Positions 24,779 through 33,077 of a DNA stretch of 64,000 nt are shown here, one piece after another. The translations under genes were made by a program, and so were the position numbers. Each line of letters begins with the position of its first letter. Within the stretch, counting starts at the first letter, position 1. The DNA comes from Streptomyces sp. ISL-100 (lineage in GTDB: Bacteria > Actinomycetota > Actinomycetes > Streptomycetales > Streptomycetaceae), in assembly GCF_018614615.1 (NCBI RefSeq), contig NZ_JAGGOK010000071.1, positions 27,747-91,746 on the forward strand, in the 5' to 3' direction. The notes beneath the pieces are model-generated. The model searched no databases. It was not told the DNA's origin and worked only from the letters and a program-made list of their open reading frames with translations.

Positions 24779-26860
24779 ATGAACGCCTTCGACGAGATCG
24801 TGCGCCCCTCTCTCGTACGCATTGCCGCGCCCGGAGCCGGGTATGACCCGCACGGCACCCACTACTGGGGCAGCGGATTCTTCATCGCCCCCGGCTGGGT
24901 GCTGACCTGCGCTCATGTCGTGGGAAAGGGGGAGGCCGCCGTGTGGAGGGGAGAGCGTGCGCTCGGCATCACCTGGCAGGGCGGTGTGACCACGGGCGAA
25001 GTGGTCCTCGCCAAGCCGCGGCCCGCCGACCCCGACGAGCCGCCGTACCGCTGGGAGTTCCCCGACATCGCCCTGGTACGCGTCCCGGACGCGCAGGACG
25101 CCGCCTGCGTCTGGCTCAGCGAGCGGCCCCTGGACATACCCGCCGACGTAAGCCTGCACGGCTGGTCCAGGGAGACCGGCGACCTGGGCATACGGCAGGG
25201 CATCGGCCAGGCCCACGCCACCGACGGCAAGGCGCTGCTGCTGCGGGGCAGCCTGCCCGTGGAGGGCTGCTCGGGCGGCCCGGTCGTCGATCTCAAGCAC
25301 GGCGCCGTCATCGGCATGAACAAGGGGCGCGGGGAGCACGAAGGGGCCGCCGTACCCATCACGGCCCTGCGCGAGCTGCACGATCTGCGGGGCGGCGACA
25401 TCCTCCACACGGTTCTGAGCGAGCACGACCGCCACCACCTGAGCCGGTTCCGCAGCACCTCCGCCGCCGGCGGCGGCTGGACCAAGGCCCAGGCCGACCT
25501 GCGCAAGGGGGCCCCCGGGTTCCTGCCCGTCGCGCGCGCCCACCTCTTCGGCCGGTTCGCCGAACTGCCGCCGCCGACCGGGCCGGGCGAGGTCATGGTC
25601 CTCGTGGACGACGTCAAACGCCGTGTCCTGCACAGCGATTACCAGTCACCCATCGAGCACGACCCGCGCACCTGGCGCGACGGAGTCGGACTGCTGCACG
25701 ACCTGCGCGGCCGGGAGGGCGGGCACGACCTCGACGACGACGCGGTGCTGCTGTACGCCGCCAAGGTCGTCAGGCACCTTGCCGAGCAGGGCCGGGGCGG
25801 GTGCCGGGCGGACGGTCCCCAGCGGGCCGCTCTCGGCGAGCTGGGCGAGTGGATCACCACACAGGGCGAGTCCGCGCACCAGGCGATCCGCGAGGAGATC
25901 GCGCAGGTGCTGGACCTTCGTGACGCGGCCACTCCTGCGGTGGAGTTGGAGTTCCAGTCCGTACGGGAACGGCCGGCCGGCCACGCCCGCGCCGACGTGC
26001 TCGTCGAGATCGACCCGGTGCACTACGGCGACCGCTACCCGTGGCGCGTCAAGCTCCTCTACGAGGGGCGCACCGTCAGCCCGCTGTCCGGCGACGACCG
26101 CGGTGTGCGCCGCGCCGACCTGCGCGAGACCCTGCGCGAACCGCTCGCCGACGCCCTGCGCCGCGGCGACAGCGGGGAGCATCTCGCGGCGATCGAGGCC
26201 CTGTTGCCGCGCGAACTGTTCGACGAACCCCTCGACACCTGGCGGCTCTCGCCCGAGGACGACCTCTTCGACGAGCACAGCATGGCGCTGGGAGAGCGCC
26301 GCATCGTCGTCATACGGGACCGCAGGCGCCGCGACCGCCCGGCGAGCCCCGAATGGCGCCGCCGCTGGCAGGCCGCCGTCCGCGGGCCGCTCACCGTCGT
26401 ACCGCTGCGCGGCGAAGTCCCCGCGTCCGGGCACGGCCCGGGTGCCCGCAGGGAGTCCCGCAGGGCCACGTACGCCAGGCTGTCCGACGCCGAGGACGGC
26501 ACGGTGCCCGTGTACTGCGGGCCGGTCGGCAGTGGTGACGGGCTCGACGCCATGGCCGCCGCCATCGCCGCCGGGCACCCGCTCGCGTTGTGGCGCAGGT
26601 GCGGCCAGGATCACAGCGACTGCCGGGAGTTCCACGTACGCGCCGACGAGCTGCTGGCGCGCGCCGACGGCGTGGACGGGCTGCACCGGCACATACGTTC
26701 CCTGCGCATCATCTCGATGGATCCCGACGCGACACCCGACACGGTGTCGGAAGCGGCCTGGGCCGCCTCCGTCGCCGTACTCTTCGATCCGCCCGACCGT
26801 CCGCCGTACGACGGTGTGCCCCTTCAGGCGCCGCCGCAGCTCTCCGGGCCGAGCACATGA
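24779..26860 (+). CDS. Trypsin-like serine protease fused to VMAP-C domain
   Basis: 693 aa. Residues about 1-215 are a trypsin fold with an intact triad: His in LTCAHVVG, Asp in FPDIALVRV, Ser in GCSGGPVVD. A middle region (about 220-370) is helical and links to a VMAP C-terminal domain (about 385-690) marked by LLPRELFDEPLDTWRL, ERRIVVIRDRRRRDRP, WRRRW and GHPLALWRR. VMAP (vWA-MoxR-associated protein) is the third partner of vWA/MoxR ternary systems. The protease is the likely effector, cleaving an unknown target when released by the partners. It has no signal peptide, so is cytoplasmic. Confidence 0.85.
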   Translation: MNAFDEIVRPSLVRIAAPGAGYDPHGTHYWGSGFFIAPGWVLTCAHVVGKGEAAVWRGERALGITWQGGVTTGEVVLAKPRPADPDEPPYRWEFPDIALVRVPDAQDAACVWLSERPLDIPADVSLHGWSRETGDLGIRQGIGQAHATDGKALLLRGSLPVEGCSGGPVVDLKHGAVIGMNKGRGEHEGAAVPITALRELHDLRGGDILHTVLSEHDRHHLSRFRSTSAAGGGWTKAQADLRKGAPGFLPVARAHLFGRFAELPPPTGPGEVMVLVDDVKRRVLHSDYQSPIEHDPRTWRDGVGLLHDLRGREGGHDLDDDAVLLYAAKVVRHLAEQGRGGCRADGPQRAALGELGEWITTQGESAHQAIREEIAQVLDLRDAATPAVELEFQSVRERPAGHARADVLVEIDPVHYGDRYPWRVKLLYEGRTVSPLSGDDRGVRRADLRETLREPLADALRRGDSGEHLAAIEALLPRELFDEPLDTWRLSPEDDLFDEHSMALGERRIVVIRDRRRRDRPASPEWRRRWQAAVRGPLTVVPLRGEVPASGHGPGARRESRRATYARLSDAEDGTVPVYCGPVGSGDGLDAMAAAIAAGHPLALWRRCGQDHSDCREFHVRADELLARADGVDGLHRHIRSLRIISMDPDATPDTVSEAAWAASVAVLFDPPDRPPYDGVPLQAPPQLSGPST

Positions 26861-27011
26861 CGGCCCGTCAGGAGGTGGGTGGAAAGATGCGCCGAAAGAC
26901 GCGTCGAATGCCTGGCCAAATCCCGGGAACCGGTCCTGAATCAGGGTCGGCAGAGCGGGACTTGAACGGTAACGTCAGCCCCCGGACCACCTACCCGCGA
27001 GGTGAAACTCA

Positions 27012-28052
27012 GTGACAGACTGGCGGATCTATCGCGGCGCGGGACTGCCGCACGACGGCGTGCGACGGTTACCCGGCCCGCCTCCCTGGCGTGATTTCGC
27101 CGCAGTGGGCCCGGACCCCGACGGCACAGAGGGCTCCGACGCCACCGACCCGAGCGCCGCCCGCAGGCTCGGCGTACAGCGTCGGCTGGTGGAGAACCAC
27201 CACCCCAGACCCGCCGAGGTCGACGCCGTCAACGCTGCCCTCTATCTGCGCCGCCCACTGCTCGTGACTGGCAACCCGGGCACCGGAAAATCCACTCTCG
27301 CTCAGGCTGTCGCGCACGAACTCGGCCTCGGACGCGTCCTGCGCTGGCCGATCGTCAGCCGGTCCGGCCTCCAGGACGGGCTATACCGTTACGACGCCAT
27401 CGGCCGCCTCCAGGACGTACAGCTGGAGCGGGCACAGGGCGGGGCCGGGGCGGCTGCCTCAGGACACTCATCGCCCTCGGCCATCGGCTCGTACGTACGC
27501 CTCGGACCGCTCGGCACCGCGCTGCTGCCGTCCGAACAGCCGCGCGTCCTGCTCGTCGACGAGCTCGACAAGAGCGACCTCGACCTGCCGAACGACCTGC
27601 TGAACGCCCTGGAGGAGGGCGAGTTCGCCATCCCCGAGCTGGAGCGCATCGCCGACCGCGAGCCGGTCGTCGACGTCCTGACCGACGACGGCCGCAAGGC
27701 GGCAGTGCGCGGCGGCCGGGTCCGCTGCACCACCTTCCCGTTCATCGTCCTCACCTCCAACGGCGAGCGGGACTTCCCCGCCGCGCTGCTGCGCCGCTGC
27801 ATCCAGCTGGAGCTCGAAGCGCCCGGCGAGGAGCAGCTCACCGCCATGGTCGAGGCGCACCTGGGCAGTGACGCAGCGATCGAGGGCCGGGACCTGATCG
27901 AGCGGTTCCTCGGCCGCGAACCCGGCGAGATCATCGCCGCCGACCAGTTGCTCAACGCCCTCTACCTCACCCAGCACGCCCCGCGCGCGGAGCGCGTCAC
28001 GCGCGAACGCATCGCCGAAATGCTCATGCGACCACTCGACCGCCCGAGGTGA
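27012..28052 (+). CDS. MoxR-type AAA+ ATPase
   Basis: 346 aa, GTG start with GAGGTG upstream. Walker A is LLVTGNPGTGKSTLAQAV, Walker B is RVLLVDELDKSDLDLPNDLL and sensor 1 is FPFIVLTSNGERDFP, all intact. MoxR ATPases act as chaperone-like remodelers, usually paired with a vWA protein; the gene 7 nt downstream supplies the vWA-like partner and the preceding one the VMAP-protease. It is the energy-using switch of the proposed ternary system. Confidence 0.9.
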   Translation: MTDWRIYRGAGLPHDGVRRLPGPPPWRDFAAVGPDPDGTEGSDATDPSAARRLGVQRRLVENHHPRPAEVDAVNAALYLRRPLLVTGNPGTGKSTLAQAVAHELGLGRVLRWPIVSRSGLQDGLYRYDAIGRLQDVQLERAQGGAGAAASGHSSPSAIGSYVRLGPLGTALLPSEQPRVLLVDELDKSDLDLPNDLLNALEEGEFAIPELERIADREPVVDVLTDDGRKAAVRGGRVRCTTFPFIVLTSNGERDFPAALLRRCIQLELEAPGEEQLTAMVEAHLGSDAAIEGRDLIERFLGREPGEIIAADQLLNALYLTQHAPRAERVTRERIAEMLMRPLDRPR

Positions 28053-28059
28053 GTGCCGG

Positions 28060-31000
28060 ATGGACCTGGGGGAACTTGTCGGCAGGCTGAGGAGCGGCGG
28101 CCTCGACCCCACGGCCGAGGAGGTCGCCGACGCCGTCTGGCTGGCTCAGTGGCTGCCGTCGGGCCGTACGCCGACGGGCGCGTCCGGCGACCCCCGGGAG
28201 CGTGGAGGCGCCACCGCTCCGGGACAGGAGACCGGCCGGGACGCGGACCGGGACGCCGACCGGGGCGGGCGCGCGGTCCGTCCCCCGGCGGGCGACGCGG
28301 ACTCCGACGCACCCGACACCGACGTGCCCGGGCCTCACGGGACCGCTCCCATATCGCTCTACGCACCCGGCGGCCGGCGGAACCGGGGCGCGGGAGGCTC
28401 CGCGAACTCCGCCGGCGCCGCCTTCCCCGTACGCGCTCCGGCGGCTGCCGCGCTGCCCGGGCTGCTCGGCCTGCAACGCGCGCTGCGCCCCCTGCGCCAC
28501 TACACTGCCACCGCCGTGCGGCCGGCCGCCGACGGGCGCCTCGACGAGGACGCCACGGCCGAGCGCAGCGCCATGTCCGGCGTCATCACCCCGGTGCTGC
28601 GGCCCTCCGAGCGCCCCCGCGTGGACATCCAGCTGCTCATGGACACCGGACCCGCGATGGCCGTCTGGGAGCGGATGGTCGAGGAGCTGCGGCAGGCCTG
28701 CCAGCAGTCCGGGGTCTTCCGTGACGTGCAGGTGCACCAGCTGTACGACGCCGGGGACGGCGAGGCGCCCCTCATCGGTACGACGACCGGTCCCGGCGGG
28801 CACACGCGGATGCGCCCCGCAGACCAGTTCCACGACCCGACGGGGCGAAGGCTCACGCTCGTCGTCAGCGACTGCGTCGGCCCGCTGTGGCAGCAGGGCC
28901 GCGCGCAGCGGCTCATCCACCAGTGGCCGCGGAGCTCACCGCTGGCCGTCGTGCAGCCGCTGCCGCCGCGTCTGTGGGCCCGTACCGCACTGCCCGCCGA
29001 GCCGGGGCTGCTGGTCCGGTCGGCGGCGTCCGGCGGCCGGACGGCCTTCCTCCCCGACGAGGAGCCGTGGGAGCCGGTGGAGGCGACGGCCAGGCCCGTG
29101 CCCGTACTCCCGCCGACCCCCGAGGCGTTCGCGTCCTGGGCGCGGCTGCTGTCCGACCACGGCGGCAGTACGGTGCGCGGCTGGGCGGCCTGGTCCGACA
29201 ATGCCCCCGCCCACGAGCTCCCGGACCACATCGCGTCCGCCCCGCCACCACCCCTCCCGCCCGACCGCGGCGCCGGCGAACTGCTGCGTGCCTTCCGCGC
29301 GAACGCGTCGCCCGGCGGTGTCCGCCTCGCCGTCCACCTCGCGGCGGCGCCCCTCACCCTGCCCGTGATGCAGCTCGTACAGCGCGCCATGCTGCCCGAC
29401 ACCGGACCGATGGAGCTCGCCGAGGTTCTGCTCGGCGGGCTGCTCAGGCAGCTGCCGGGACCGGACTCCAGGTCGCCCTGCTACGTGTACGCCGACGGGG
29501 TGCAGGAGCTGCTGCTGAACTCGCTGGGCCAGGACGCGGCGGCGCTCGTGCTCAAGCACTGCTCTTCGTACGTGGAACGCCACTTCGGCAGGGGCGCCCG
29601 CAACTTCTCGGCACTGGCCGCGGCCAGGCTCTCCGAACGCGGCGCCGCGGCTCCCGGCCTCCAGTGGCAGCAGGGACGTGGCGGGGAGGCAGGGGAGGCC
29701 GAGGCGGACGACGGGGCCGGAACCGGAACCGAAGCCGGCGGCGAGCCCGAGCTGTTCGCCGAGATCCCCGCACGGGTGCTCCGCTTCTACCAGCCCGACC
29801 TCATCACGCCCGAACCGCTGGCCGAGGCCGAACGCCTCCTGGGCCAGTGGCACTCCCAGGGCGACCCGTCCCTGCTCCGCCGCGCCCGCGAACGCGCGGA
29901 GGCCGCGCTGAGCGGCGGCGACGGCCCGGACTCCGGCGGGGTGCCCGAGAGCGAGACCGGGGTCGTGCGCTCCGGCGTGGTGCTCGGCCGGGTGCTGCTG
30001 GCAGAGGCGGGGGCTCCGGCGGTGCGCGGCACCGAGCGGGGGCGCGAACTGCTCCTGCGCGCGGCCCGCACCCTCACCGAAGCGCGCGACCGCGCTCCCG
30101 AAGGCAGCCACGGCCGGGCCGACGCCAGCCTCGAACTCGCCGCCGCGCACCACGCCCTGTGGCGGGAGACGCGCGACGCACAGCACCTCGCCGCGGGCCT
30201 GGACGCGCTCACGGGTGACGCCTCGGCGTGGCCGCCGGCGTCCCGCAGGGTGCTGCACCTGCGCCGGGGGCGGCTGCTGCTCGCGCGGCACCAGGCCGAA
30301 GAGGCGGTACGTGAACTCCGCACGGGATGTGACCTGCTGGACACCGAAGACGTCCCCGACAGCATCCGCTGCACCGCGCTTCTCGACCTCGCCGACGCCC
30401 TGCGGGCCGCCGGCGCCCCGCACGCCGACACCGCCGAGACCCTGGCCCGCGCCGAACAGTCCGTCGGTGAAGAACCGGCACTGCGCCTGCGCTGCCTGAC
30501 CGCCCAGGCCCGCCTCCACGACGCGGCGGACGACCGCACGGCGGCCGACCGGGCGTATGAGGCAGCCGCTCAAGCCGCCCCGCCGGACAGCGCGAAGCGG
30601 TGCGAACTGCTCACCGAATGGGGAGAGTCGCTGCTGCGCCGTGCCGCCGCCGAGGACGGGCCCGCCGGGGAGGACGCCGTGGGCAGGGCGGAGAGCGTCC
30701 TGCGCGAAGCGCTCGCCGGGATGCCCGCCCGCTCACCGTCCCGCAGCAGACTGCACCTGCTCCTCGGCAGCGCGCTGTCGCTCCGCTTCCAGCGGGTCGG
30801 CTTCCTGCCGGACCTGTACGAGGGCCGCCACCTGCTGGAGGAGGCCGCGAAGCGGCTGACGGACGGCGCGTTACGGGCCGAGGCATGGCTGACGCTCGGC
30901 CGGGTGCGGTTCGAGCTCGTCCGTCAGTCGGCCGCGACCCTGTACTCGGACGCTCTGCAGGCGTTCGAGAGCGCGCAGACCGACGCCGACAGCGCGCACG

Positions 31001-31338
31001 GAGACGGCGGGCAGCGGGACGGCACGCAGGCGGCCGGGCCCGGCTCCCAGGCCGCGGCGCGAGCGCTGTACGCACAGGGCTGCACGCTGGAATTCATGGG
31101 CCGCACCGAGGCCGCACGCCGGGCGTACGAGCACGCGCACGAGCGATGGCAACGGCTGGTCTCGTCCCTCGTCCCCGTGGACTGGCGCGAGGCAGCGGCG
31201 CCGCGGGAGCGGATCGCACGCCTGGCGGAGGGGGAGCGCGGCACGGAGGTCCGGGCCGACGATCCACGGCTGCCGGAGGCGGACCGGCGACGGCTGGCGC
31301 CCCCCTGGCGGCCGTTCACCGGGGTGAGAGCCGGTTGA
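28060..31338 (+). CDS. SAV_2336-type vWA-like protein with C-terminal TPR region
   Basis: 1092 aa. The N-terminal 60 residues match the SAV_2336 helical domain, followed by a disordered Asp/Gly/Arg stretch. Residues about 170-340 form a vWA-like domain: DIQLLMDTGPAMAVWERMVE and LTLVVSDCVGPLWQ. Its MIDAS is degenerate (D-T-G-P-A instead of DxSxS). After a helical middle part, residues about 560-1080 are TPR-like, with repeated ALR/EA helices (LDLADALRAAG, YAQGCTLEFMGRTEAARRAYE). It is likely the adaptor/sensor between MoxR and the protease; no enzyme motif is seen. Confidence 0.83.
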   Translation: MDLGELVGRLRSGGLDPTAEEVADAVWLAQWLPSGRTPTGASGDPRERGGATAPGQETGRDADRDADRGGRAVRPPAGDADSDAPDTDVPGPHGTAPISLYAPGGRRNRGAGGSANSAGAAFPVRAPAAAALPGLLGLQRALRPLRHYTATAVRPAADGRLDEDATAERSAMSGVITPVLRPSERPRVDIQLLMDTGPAMAVWERMVEELRQACQQSGVFRDVQVHQLYDAGDGEAPLIGTTTGPGGHTRMRPADQFHDPTGRRLTLVVSDCVGPLWQQGRAQRLIHQWPRSSPLAVVQPLPPRLWARTALPAEPGLLVRSAASGGRTAFLPDEEPWEPVEATARPVPVLPPTPEAFASWARLLSDHGGSTVRGWAAWSDNAPAHELPDHIASAPPPPLPPDRGAGELLRAFRANASPGGVRLAVHLAAAPLTLPVMQLVQRAMLPDTGPMELAEVLLGGLLRQLPGPDSRSPCYVYADGVQELLLNSLGQDAAALVLKHCSSYVERHFGRGARNFSALAAARLSERGAAAPGLQWQQGRGGEAGEAEADDGAGTGTEAGGEPELFAEIPARVLRFYQPDLITPEPLAEAERLLGQWHSQGDPSLLRRARERAEAALSGGDGPDSGGVPESETGVVRSGVVLGRVLLAEAGAPAVRGTERGRELLLRAARTLTEARDRAPEGSHGRADASLELAAAHHALWRETRDAQHLAAGLDALTGDASAWPPASRRVLHLRRGRLLLARHQAEEAVRELRTGCDLLDTEDVPDSIRCTALLDLADALRAAGAPHADTAETLARAEQSVGEEPALRLRCLTAQARLHDAADDRTAADRAYEAAAQAAPPDSAKRCELLTEWGESLLRRAAAEDGPAGEDAVGRAESVLREALAGMPARSPSRSRLHLLLGSALSLRFQRVGFLPDLYEGRHLLEEAAKRLTDGALRAEAWLTLGRVRFELVRQSAATLYSDALQAFESAQTDADSAHGDGGQRDGTQAAGPGSQAAARALYAQGCTLEFMGRTEAARRAYEHAHERWQRLVSSLVPVDWREAAAPRERIARLAEGERGTEVRADDPRLPEADRRRLAPPWRPFTGVRAG

Positions 31339-31438
31339 CCGGAGTGAAGTCGAACATGTTTCTGTTTCACCGGTGTCGGGAAGAACTGGGCAGCCGCTGC
31401 GGCCGTGCGGGACGGGTGCCGGCAGGGAGGAGTCGAGC

Positions 31439-31642
31439 GTGTCGCACAGGAACACCGTGGTTGCCGGCCCTGGGCAGGACGCCGGACGATCTCCGGCCGT
31501 GCCCGATCTCACCGACCTCGACCTGCGGACTTTACGCACCATGGACGATCCGGGACTTACCGAGGCGGTCGGCCATGTGCTGGAGCGGTCCCGGGAACTC
31601 GCCGAAGCGTGGTGGTCGGACGGCGAACCGACTCCGCGCTGA
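31439..31642 (+). CDS. FxsA-like short peptide (putative substrate of the HExxH enzyme)
   Basis: 67 aa, GTG 31439 with GGGAGGAG upstream. It resembles FxSxx-COOH system peptides: a leader with V-P-D-L-T-D-L-D-L-R-T-L, then a D-P-G-L-T-E-A-V-G-H-V-L helix, then a short C-terminal tail. The expected terminal F-x-S-x-x is absent; the tail is WWSDGEPTPR. It is followed 81 nt later by the HExxH beta-hydroxylase gene, which makes it the likely modified peptide. No radical SAM FxsB gene is present in the island. The assignment rests on size, leader pattern and context. Confidence 0.65.
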   Translation: MSHRNTVVAGPGQDAGRSPAVPDLTDLDLRTLRTMDDPGLTEAVGHVLERSRELAEAWWSDGEPTPR

Positions 31643-31723
31643 ACAGCGGCGCTTTCCGGTCAGATGGATGGCCGGGCCAACCGGTCGCGCCGCCCCTGTG
31701 GCGAAGCCCGTCACAGGGGCGGC

Positions 31724-33007
31724 ATGACCGCGGCTCCCCTGTCGGCAGCCCTGTTCGCCCGACTCGCCCGCACCCGGCCCGACGCCGCGTGCACCACCGC
31801 GTTACGGGCCGGGCTGCATGCCCGCAGGCTTCTGCTGCTGAAGTCCCTGCTGGCCCGCCTCGACCGGCAGCGCGCCACCGCGGCGCCGGCGGCGCGTGAA
31901 CGCTTCGGCCGGCACTGGCAGTTGCTGGAGCACGCGGAACGACGCGACCCCGCCCTGGTCCGGGACGTACTCGACTACCCGATGACCGGCGCCTGGCTGG
32001 CCGGAGCCCTCGCCTCGCCCGAAGGCCCCGCCCTCGACCGGCACCTCGCGCACTTCGGCTCCATCGCCGCCACCGCCGCCGTGCGCGCGGGCTGCGACCT
32101 GCGCCTGGTCCTCGACGCACCCGCCGGGCTGCTTTCCCTGCCGGGTCTCGGCGCTCTGCGCTGCCCGGCCCACCGGGCCGAACTTCACGCCCGCGGCCGG
32201 AGCGTACGCATCACCGGCGGCGGCCGTACCGGCGCCCTCCTGCTGCGGCGGACCGGCAGCCGGCACCGGCCCGCGGGCGTTGGGCCCGGCTGGTCGCGGC
32301 TGCGCGTCCTGCCCGGCGGCGCCGCCGTCCTCGACGACCTCGACCCCTACCGGGTCCCGCCCGGCGGGATCGGCGCCGACGCCATGCCCGCGGCGGAACG
32401 GACCGCCGTCGCCGGGGAGCCCTGGGTGCGCCTGTGGCGGCAGGCCTTCGCGCTGATCGGGGCGACCGACCCCGGGCGGGCCGCCGAGATACGGGCCCTG
32501 CAACGGGTCGTCGTGCCCCTGGCCGTGACCACCGCGGCGTACGACGGGAGCCGCCCCATGAGCGCCACCCTGCGGGCGGCGCCCGGCAGCGTACTGACCT
32601 CGCTGCCGGCCGGACCGCACGAACTGGCCGAGGTGCTGGTCCACGAGACCCACCACACCAAACTGGCCGCGCTCCACGAGCGCGTACCGCTGTACCGGCC
32701 GGACGGCGAGGGTCTGCACCGGGTCGGCTGGCGGCCCGACCCGCGGCCGGTCGCGGGCGTGTTCCAGGGCGCGTACGCCCACCTGGCGCTCACCGACCTG
32801 TGGCGGCGGGCCGCGACCGGCGGCGGGGCACCGGTGGCCTGGCGGCGGCGCGCGGGGGAGCAGTTCGATCAGCATCGCGAACAGGTCGCGGAAGCCTTGT
32901 CCGTACTTCAGGAATCAGATGAACTGACCATTGAGGGGCGACAGTTCACCGGGGGGATGAGGGAGCACCACGCGAGCCTCGGCGCGACGCAACCGGCCTT
33001 TGGGTAA
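31724..33007 (+). CDS. aKG-HExxH-type peptide beta-hydroxylase
   Basis: 427 aa from ATG 31724. It carries the HExxH motif VLVHETHHTKLAAL near residue 308, with an arginine-rich C-terminal region. The family (mod_HExxH) was first predicted as protein/peptide-modifying and is described as iron/2-oxoglutarate-type beta-hydroxylases; the exact reaction here is inferred. The N-terminal half is helical and Ala/Arg/Leu-rich. It lies between the short FxsA-like peptide and the TIR-NB-ARC-TPR gene, the usual companions of such enzymes. Confidence 0.82.
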   Translation: MTAAPLSAALFARLARTRPDAACTTALRAGLHARRLLLLKSLLARLDRQRATAAPAARERFGRHWQLLEHAERRDPALVRDVLDYPMTGAWLAGALASPEGPALDRHLAHFGSIAATAAVRAGCDLRLVLDAPAGLLSLPGLGALRCPAHRAELHARGRSVRITGGGRTGALLLRRTGSRHRPAGVGPGWSRLRVLPGGAAVLDDLDPYRVPPGGIGADAMPAAERTAVAGEPWVRLWRQAFALIGATDPGRAAEIRALQRVVVPLAVTTAAYDGSRPMSATLRAAPGSVLTSLPAGPHELAEVLVHETHHTKLAALHERVPLYRPDGEGLHRVGWRPDPRPVAGVFQGAYAHLALTDLWRRAATGGGAPVAWRRRAGEQFDQHREQVAEALSVLQESDELTIEGRQFTGGMREHHASLGATQPAFG

Positions 33008-33077
33008 CACTGTGTCAATCAGCCGTGACGTTCGGTCGGCGGGCGCGGGACTGGGCGCGAGACAGGGAGACGTACAG

